64,000 bases of DNA, taken from contig NC_134158.1 in the NCBI RefSeq assembly GCF_033958435.1, positions 6,405,837 to 6,469,836 on the forward strand, given 5' to 3'. Below, piece after piece: positions 41,868 to 50,800 of the stretch; the stretch's first letter is position 1; each line of letters opens with the position of its first letter. A program made the translations under genes and the position numbers. The notes under the pieces are model-generated. The model was given only the letters and a program-made list of their open reading frames with translations, made no database searches and was not told where the DNA came from. Origin of the DNA: Carettochelys insculpta. Lineage: Eukaryota; Chordata; Testudines; Carettochelyidae.

Positions 41868-44800
41868 CTGCATTGAAGCAAAGGTGCCAGTGAAGCAGGA
41901 TCCATTCCCGGACTCTTAGAGCAGCTGCCTGGTTGTTTGACAGAGCTGGGGGTTTTTTTTCCCCTACTCCAGGGGTTCAGATGCCTCACTGAGCAGGAAG
42001 GCAGCATCAGACCGAGACCTGGGCTGGAGGTTGGTCCTATTGCTTAATGCAGGCACAAAATGTGCATTGGTCTTTGTGGGGCTAACCTGTCTGCAAGAGC
42101 TACCTGTAATTGCTGGGGGGCAGAAGCGGCTCCTAGGCTCTGCCCCTCCTTATGGCACCTAGAGTACTTAGGAGACTCATCGCTATATGCAGTGACCATC
42201 TGTCCTGTTTTTCCTGTATTTTGTGGGGCTCCTGTTCCCCGGCACCTGGTGTCTCCCCTCCACTGGGTGGCTGCCCCATTCCTTCGCAGCCCACAGAGGC
42301 AGCCCCCACTGCCGGTGAGCTCAGTATTCGGTAGTGCCCCCTGCAGGGAGTCCCCATTCTCCACTCCCCCTCGTCAGAAGGCTGTGGAGCCCCTGTCCCT
42401 GGGGCCTCACCATCTCTATTGCAGGGATGCGCAACAGGGCTCCCTCTATTTTTTCTACTCAGTGCGGAACAAATTTTATTCTGTGCACCAACACATGTGT
42501 GGATGTGCACCACATACTGCTGGTGGTGGGCGCTCAGCCAATCTGCTGGGCAGCACCTGATTCTCTCCTAGGCAGCCGCCAAGCATACAGCTTACAGGCA
42601 ACGCTGGCAGGTTTGATGGGGGCATTTGCATCTGGCCCGACGTTACGAGGTTATATCCAACTTAAATACTAACCCAGGAAATCCTCACCCGGTTTGATTG
42701 AACAGGGAACCATCCACCCGCGGCCAGCTTCCCTCCAAGGCACCGGAGAGACGTCCAATCCACACTGGGTATTTCCCCTCTGTGACATTTCTTAAGAATG
42801 CCTGCAAAGTTCCCCAGAGAGCCACAGATGAATGTCAGTTCTCGTCAGTCAGGCCAGCCCAGAACCTCAAAAGTATTTAAGCGTCTCCCCTGGGATTTCA
42901 CTTGACTTGAAATCAATGGATGTTAGGAGCCCAAATACTTTCAAGGGTCCAGCCCTAAGCTTTGAAGTTCTATGCCCAAAAAGAAACCAGAGAAACTGGC
43001 CTGCAGGACCCTGAATATTATGGCTCTTCAACGAAAGGTAGGAAGAAAGAAAGACCTGACACAGTTGTAGCACTGAATTTCTAGCTGCCAAACTATCTGC
43101 CAACTACATCCCCGTGGTGTTGGGTGCTGTACATTTTTAACCAGTGTGTGATCTGGGAGCCACGTGAGTAGGAGCCTTTTGTGGCTGGGGGGCCTTCACG
43201 TACCCTCAGGATAACCAGAACATGGTCAGTGGGTTTCCACTGTTTCTACGTGCTCTGTTATGGTGGCATAACCCCAGGCCAACCAGCAGCAGTTGTTTTA
43301 GCACTCCCTCCTCCTCCCAGATCACCCCACGGGTGCCTCTTCTGGCTCTACAGGAGCAAACCACCCCTTCTGCAATAGACTGAGTCTTGGATCACCTGTG
43401 GGCTTGTCCGTCCTCCAGAGAACTTTTTGCCCACGAGGGGAACCCAGCTGGGCCTTTGTGAACTCATGGGCCCCAGGGCAAGATGGGAGAGGGGCCTGGC
43501 TCTGTGCCCAGAAGGAGTGTGGGCAAGAGGCAAGAGGTGTGGTCAAGAGACAAGGGGCGTGGTCATGAGAAGAAGGGGCGGGGCCAATGACAGTCAGCCC
43601 TCAGCACCACCTAAACAGCGGTGCTGGCCTCCTTCCCTCTCCCTGATGGCTGCAGTATGGGTGCTGAAACCCCCTTGGCAGGCCTGTGAGACCCTCACAT
43701 TACTGCCAAGGCCTCAGGCTGGTTGAGTGGGCAACATGGCTCCAGACTCACCGGCTACCACAATGTGAGGGACTCCAGAGAGGGGATGGGGAGGACCCCA
43801 GGGCTGGGGCAGGTCAGGTGCCTGGGTGACACAGACCCCTAAGGTCTCCTGAGCTGGAGCATGTGGGGAAGCCCCGGTGCTGGAACAATAGCCCTGCCAC
43901 CCTTTCCACTGCCAGACCTATCTCCCTCCCACCTCCCTCGACTTGCAGCTTGACCCAGGGCCCTGCCCCATGCCCCTCCCCATCCCCCATGGCCCCTCCC
44001 CTATTGCCCTGCCCCCTTTCCCCGTGGCTTCCCTCCCTATTCCCCAGAGCCCCGCCTACATCACCAATGGCCCTGCCCCCATTCCCACCAAAGCCCCACC
44101 CCATTTTGCCCTTCTCACCCTCCACTTGCTCCTTGTAACCCCCTCTCTGCTGCAGCAGTACGAAGCCAGCTGCGACTCAGGGCTCCCAGGTTCCCTTCCC
44201 GGCTCTCCCACAGACTCCCTGCGTTCTGGATTTGGGCGGCGGGGGGCGGGGGCGGGGCTGAGCTTTAGGGAAACTGAGGCACGGCGAGACGCACTCCTCT
44301 CTGAGATTAAAGAGTGGGGGTGTTGTTGGGATGCCACAGCCAGGGAGGGTCGCGAGAGCGCTGCATTTGGATAGCTCAGACTTCCCCCCCCCGGCTGTTG
44401 CCTTTACCCTCTCGTGCGGCTCCGGCACCATGAGCATCTGAGAGTGTCTGGCCCAGCAGTCGGCGCGGCTCTCGCTCCAGTTTTTGCTCTCTTTGGAGAA
44501 CCAGTAGCACCTGTCTCTGTGCAGCAGCCAGGCCTGGGGGCAGAGCTGGCACCCGGCGCCTGCTGGAAGGGGAAATGCAAAGCCATGCTGTTCCTGGGGC
44601 TCACCAACACCGTGCAGCCGGGTTTGGCGCCTCCCGGGTCAGTCGTGTGACCTTCCCCTCCTGTGGGATTTCGTCTGCCCTGAGAAGTGCTCAGCTAGGA
44701 GCTAGGTTGTGGGTCAGGAGTGGGGGGCACCAGCAGAGCCGTGGGGCCCGGAGAGCCCAGGGCTGGGAGAGTTCTGCTCCCAGAAGGGGCGGGGCCAAGG

Positions 44801-47800
44801 GTGGAAGGGGCGGGGCCAAGGGCTGGGGTAGCAGGGGCTGTGGCTCAGGCCTGAGGGGCACTGGCAGGTCCTGGTCGGGGATGGAAAGGGTGGAAGGGCT
44901 CCAGCTGAGAGCCAAGGTCTGTTGTGCGTCCTGGGCTGGAGCCAGTAGGCACTGGAAGTATGGCCCTGCCCCACCCTTTCCACCTCCAGTCCCGGCCTGC
45001 CCTCCCTCCATGTCCCTGCCCTTATTCCACCCATGGCTCCGACTCCTCTTCCCCATAGTCCCACCCCTTTCCCACCAGGGCCCTGCCCTGTTCTACTCTG
45101 CCCCTACCCTGTGGCCTTGAGAGAGAAGCCCAGTACCTGAATGCCACCAACCCTGGTGGGGGGAGAGTTTTCCAGGGCCCCGGGGCTGGTTCCCAAGGGT
45201 CTGTGCAGTAATCCGTCCTGCAGGACCCCCACGGCAACACCTCCAGCTGCTCGAACCCCCTACTTCCCATCAAAATGGCTTGCTCAATAATCCCAGCTCT
45301 GACGTCCCCCAGCGTCCTTCTCTCAGCGATGCGAGAAGGGAAATAATCTCTCAGCTCAGCCTCAGCTGCCGGGACCTCTCGACTACTGCAGGCTTTGGAG
45401 AGGGAAAGTACCCACAAGCCAGCCTGCGGTATCCTTCTCCAACCCCTTCCCTGGCCTCCTCGGCTGCTGGCAGAGGTAGGGGGAAGTCGGCAGCAGCCTG
45501 TGGGGAAGGAGCACCTTGGTTGGACAAGTGCAGGGCCCTGCACTTCCGTCATAAGAATCCCGAACACTGCTACAGGCTGGGGACCGACTGGCTAAGCAGA
45601 AAAGCACCTGGGGATTACAGTGGATGATAGGCTGGAGATAAAGCAACCGTGTGGCCTTGTAGCCAAGAAGGCTAACAGCATATTGGGGAGAATTAGGAGG
45701 AGCGTTCTCTGCGGATCAAGGGAAGTGATTATTCCCCATTATTTGACACTGGTGAGGCCACACCTGAAATATTTGTGTCCAGTTCTGGGTCTCCCATTGC
45801 AAAAAGGAGGTAGACACATCGGAGAGAGTCCAGCGGAGGGCAGCAAAAGTGATTCAGGGGCTGGACCCCGTGACCTCTGAGGAGAAGCTGAGGGATTTGG
45901 GCTTGTTTAGTTTGCAGAAAAGATGACTGAGGAGCAATTTGATGGCAGCCTTCAACTTCCTGAAGGGAGATGGAGAGAGGCTGTTCTCAGTGGTGAGAGA
46001 TGGCACCATGGGGAGCAAAGATCTCAAGTTGTGGTGGAGAGGTGTAGGTTGGATATCAGGGAAAACTATTTCCCCAGGAGGGTGGTGAAGCACTGGAATG
46101 TGTTGCCTAGAGAGGTGGTGGATTCTCCATCTCTAGAGGTTTTTAAGTCCTGGCTTGACAAAGCCCTGTCTGGGATGACTTAGTGGGGTTGGTCCTGCTT
46201 TGGGCAGGGGGCTGGACTCCATCACCTCCTGAGGTCCCTTCCAGCCCTGGGATTCGTTGACCTATTGAGTTTAGAGCATCTTTGATGAAGGCCAGAGGGG
46301 ACCAGTGTGACATTCTGCCATGCAGGCTGGAGCCTTTCTGCCTGAGCTGGGCACAGGGTGGCCTTTTTTCCAATGAGGTTCAGATGGCCCTGGAATGGCC
46401 CTGGTTGGCTGCGCCAGCCTCAAGGGTAGTTCTCCCAGAAAAACTTGCTGTCGTGGCCCCATGGGGGACAGATCAGGAGAGCTGGACACAGAGGAGGGAG
46501 CCCTGCTCTCTGCCGGACCTCACCCCCTGCTTGAGCAGAGCGCAGGAGCCTGGGTGGGTTGTAGGGATGGAGCAGGGTAGACAGAGTCGAGTTGCCTTTA
46601 CCTGCTGAGCTGCTCTCAGGGGAGCTGCACAGACTCTGTCGCAGGTCAGACACGGAACGGCAGCTGCCGGCTGTACCGGGTCCGTTGCTGCAGGGGCCCT
46701 GAAAAACTTCAGAGAAGCACAGGCGGGTATGAGTTAGGGGTTGGAAGGGGCGGACCATGGGGTTGTGGTGGGCTAGTCACAAGGGTCTGTTGGCTGGAGG
46801 GGCGTGTGAGGCACATAGAGGCTGAATGGGTGGCTGGCGGCGTAGGGGGGCAAATAAGGTGCACTTTCAGGTCCCACAGCTGCAGGCCCTTGGAGCTGTG
46901 GTGGCCGATACACGGCCCCAGCCACTCTGCTCCTTCGGCACAGGGCCGGGGGGAGGTGGGAAGTGGGGAAGGCTATTGGGCCGTGGCCTCGAACTCAAAG
47001 TGGGGCTCAAACCTCGACTTTTGTCCTTTGCGCAGAAATAGGCGAGAAAAGCGTTTGTTAAACAAAACATACAACTCGCTCTTTTGGCCCTTGCTGTGTT
47101 TTCATGGGCCGGCATCTTCGCTATTCCTTATGGAGAGAACCTTCTCCCTCCGCCACACCTACGCCCCGTTCCACCGGGGGCTCCGCTGCCTTCCTCCCTC
47201 CCCCACTCAACAGTCGGAGAAGCCCTGCTGTAGTGCCGAGATAGATCGCTCCATCCATTGCTCTGCCCATCCCTCCCCTCCCACCTCTTCTGTCCACCTC
47301 CCTGTCCCTCCCCTCCCACCTCTTCTGTCCACCTCCCTGTCCCTCCCCTCCCACCTCTTCTGTCCATCTCCCTATCCCTCCCCTCCCACCTCTTCTGTCC
47401 ATCTACCTATCCCTCCCCTCCCACCTCTTCTGTCCACCTACCTATCCCTCCCCTCTCACCTCTTCTGTCCACCTACCTATCCCTCCCCTCCCACCTCTTC
47501 TGTCCATCTCCCTATCCATACCCACCCATCTCTGCTATCCATTGACCTATCCCTCCCCAACCTCCTCTTCTGTCCATCTACCTATCCATCCGCACCCATT
47601 TCTTCTATCCATCGACCTATCCCTCCCCACCCTCCTCTTCTGTCCATCTCCTTATCCATACCCACCCATCTCTGCTATCCATCGACCTATCCCTCCCCTC
47701 CCACCTCTTCTGCCATCTACCTATCCATCCCCTCCCATCTCTGCCATCCATCGACTTATCCCTCCCCTCCCACCTCTTCTGTCCATCTACCTATCCATCC

Positions 47801-50800
47801 CCTCCCATCTCTGCCATCCATCGACTTATCCCTCCCCTCCCACCTCTTCTGTCCATCTACCTATCCATCCCCTCCCATCTCTGCTATCATCTACCTATCC
47901 CTCCCCTCCCACCTCTTCTGTCCATTTTCCTATCCATCCCCACCCTCCTCTTCTGTCCATCTACCTATCCCTCCCCTCCCATCTCTTCTGTCCATCTACC
48001 TATCCATCCCCACCCACCTCTTCTATGCATCTACCTATCCCTCCCCTACCACCTCTTCTGTCCATCTCCCTATCCCTCCCCTCCCACCTCTTCTGTCCAT
48101 CTACCTATCCCTCCCCTCCCACCTCTTCTGTCCTTCTACCTATTCATCCCCACCCACCTCTTCTATCCATCTACCTATCCCTCCCCAACCACCTCTTCTA
48201 TCCCTCCCCACCCACCTCTTATATCCTTCTACCTATCCCTCCCCAACCACCTCTTCTATCCCTCCCCACCCACCTCTTCTATCCATCTACCTATCCATCC
48301 CCTCCCACCTCTTCTGTCCACCTACCTATCCATCCTATACGTGGAGGGGATGGATCATTTATTGTAAACATTCAGGTCCATTTCTCAGTAGCTAAGGGAA
48401 AGTTATCCCAGACCGGTCACTTGAGTGTCATAGGTCAATGGTTTTTTGTGGCATGGCCCATCTGGCTGGAATATCGCTGCATCCCTTCACAACTGGGGCA
48501 AAATCCTGAGTCAAAGTCTTGTCCCATGGTTGGAGTGGTAAGCCCAGGACTGGGGAGACTTCCCTGCTCTGCCACAGTCTTCCTGTGTGACCTTAGTCAG
48601 GTCACTTTGCCTCTTTAGGGCTCGGTTTCCCCATCTGTAGGCAGGGATAATAGCTCTGCCTCACAGAGGATTCAGTTGTTCCTGATTGCAAGGTGCTCAG
48701 GTGTTCTTCCCACGGGGGTCTGAGAGAGAATGGGATCATGGAGGAAAGTGAAAATGTTGGATACTGTGGCATGTCCCCCCAAATAAGTGGAAGGGGCCAT
48801 TGAACTACTCACCCCAGATGCTCAGGGCCATCACAGCGCCCAAGAGAATGATGTTTCCAGCCCAGCCGACCCTCAGAGCCATCAGATGCCAGCGGGGAAA
48901 GTGAGGCCAGTCTGTAAAAGTCCATGATATTAAATCAGCCTCTGTTACAGTTAAGTGAGCTCATAGTAACTATAAACAATAATTACTACAATTCTAAATA
49001 ATTATGAATATTTTAGAAAGTTTTGTTTGTTTGTCCCAAAGATCTCCAAAATGGTCCGAGCTGGAAACACCACATTTTAGATGGACACTGCTGAGTTCCT
49101 AATGTAAACACCTGGATTGGTTATATCTTGAAATCGGTTCCCCCAGTTGGGCCCACTGATAATGAGCTTTTAGTAGCTGCTGATCATGGGCATTTGCTGG
49201 ACTCTTCTGGTAAGCATGTCACATCAACACCCCCAGCATTTGCCATGTCTGTTACCAAATCACAGGGCTAACACTCAAAGTTGCTGGAGTGGATTTGAGG
49301 TTCGATGGCCTTGGTCGTGGTTAACTGTATGGTGCTGGAATGAGGAAAAAATTGTATGTTCTTGCTCAGGGGAGAAATACAAAAAAATCTGGTTTATGAT
49401 CAGGCAATCAGTGAAATGCAAATGTTTTTGTCACCACATCACTGGCTACGTTAACTTCTTAAAGTAATACAGAAGAGAAAAGTCTGCTAGGTTAATTATC
49501 GGGGGGTGCATCTGAAGAAGTGAGTTTGTGCTCACGAAAGCTCATGCTCAAAACTTTTCTGTTAGTCTATAAGGTGCCACAGGACCCCTCGTTGCTGTGC
49601 TAGGTTAATGTAACTGACATAGTTCATTCATCACACCTTCGACTATATGTTCCCCGGGGGACACCATGTATTTCTGCTAGTTATAAATAATAATAAGTAC
49701 TTAGCCAGCTCGTGCTAATTCTGTCTAAACAAAACCCTCCCACCTGGTCTGGGTCTCCGCTTCCTGGGAAAGCAGAGACGAGTTTGTTCGAGAGGAATAT
49801 GCCTTTCTTAGACACCACCACTCCCACCCGCCCCTGAAATCAGAATGTTGCATTGTAATTTCTGGACCAACAGAACTGATCATGGGCAAAGACCCACGTC
49901 TGATGCATCTGATGAAGTGGGTCTTTGCCCACGAATGTTTATGCTCCAAAATATCTGTCAGCCTATAAGGTGCCACAGGACGTCTTGCTTTTGCAGATAC
50001 AGACTAACATGGCTCCCCCTCTGATAACAGGACGGATGAAGACCGTGCATTTCCAATGAAAAACAAAACCATTTTTTCCCAGAGAAAACCACTGACTACT
50101 GAAATATTTGGATTGAGAAAACACACTTTGTGTCCTGACAGGAGCTGTAGCTCAGGTTTCCTCACCGTCCCATTCTCTTCCATAGGAGAAACACCTCTTA
50201 TAAAGCCAGAGGGGACCTTGGGAGGTCAGTGAGTCTAGTCCCCCACCTTCTTAGAAGACCAAGCACCATCTTTTTTTTAAAAATCTATTTGTTCCCTAAA
50301 TGGCCCCCTCAAGCGTTGAACTCACAACCCTCAGTTTGGGAGAGGGGGCGCGGGGGAGCAGTAATTCTCAACCCAGCCAGCTCTCCCTCCTCTCTAGGCT
50401 CCCCTTCCAGTTGAACTGCATCTCCTAGGATGCCCTCTGGTCCTCTCTGTTTGGAGCAGGGAACACATGTGCATCACAGAGTCCCTCCCTCTGGTGTGTC
50501 CTGGGAGATGTAGTCGAAGCAAGTAGACCAGCCCATAGAAGAGATTAGGGACAGAAAGAAGCTAAACTACGACTTGGGGCAACAGGGCAAAGAGTTTTAT
50601 TTTAGAAATTCCGGGGTGTTTTTTCCCAAAGAACCAACCCACGTTTCCTGGAGAAAGCAAAGGCCTTTTTCAAACAGCTAATTCTCTATCTGAAAAGTCA
50701 ATTTTCCATTGAAAATGGATTCAACAGTAAAATTTGACCCTGTTCTCCTTGTGAATTAGTAGCCCACCTGCTTCTTCGTTTTACTCATTTGCTATCTAAC

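Noticed and set aside
46806..48395. 529-codon plus-strand open frame rich in proline, serine and leucine
   Set aside because: Most of it is the 35-bp pyrimidine minisatellite read through; because 35 is not a multiple of three, all three frames cycle and stops are absent by composition. No gene signals flank it.
47542..48618. 358-codon plus-strand open frame
   Set aside because: Second frame of the same minisatellite.
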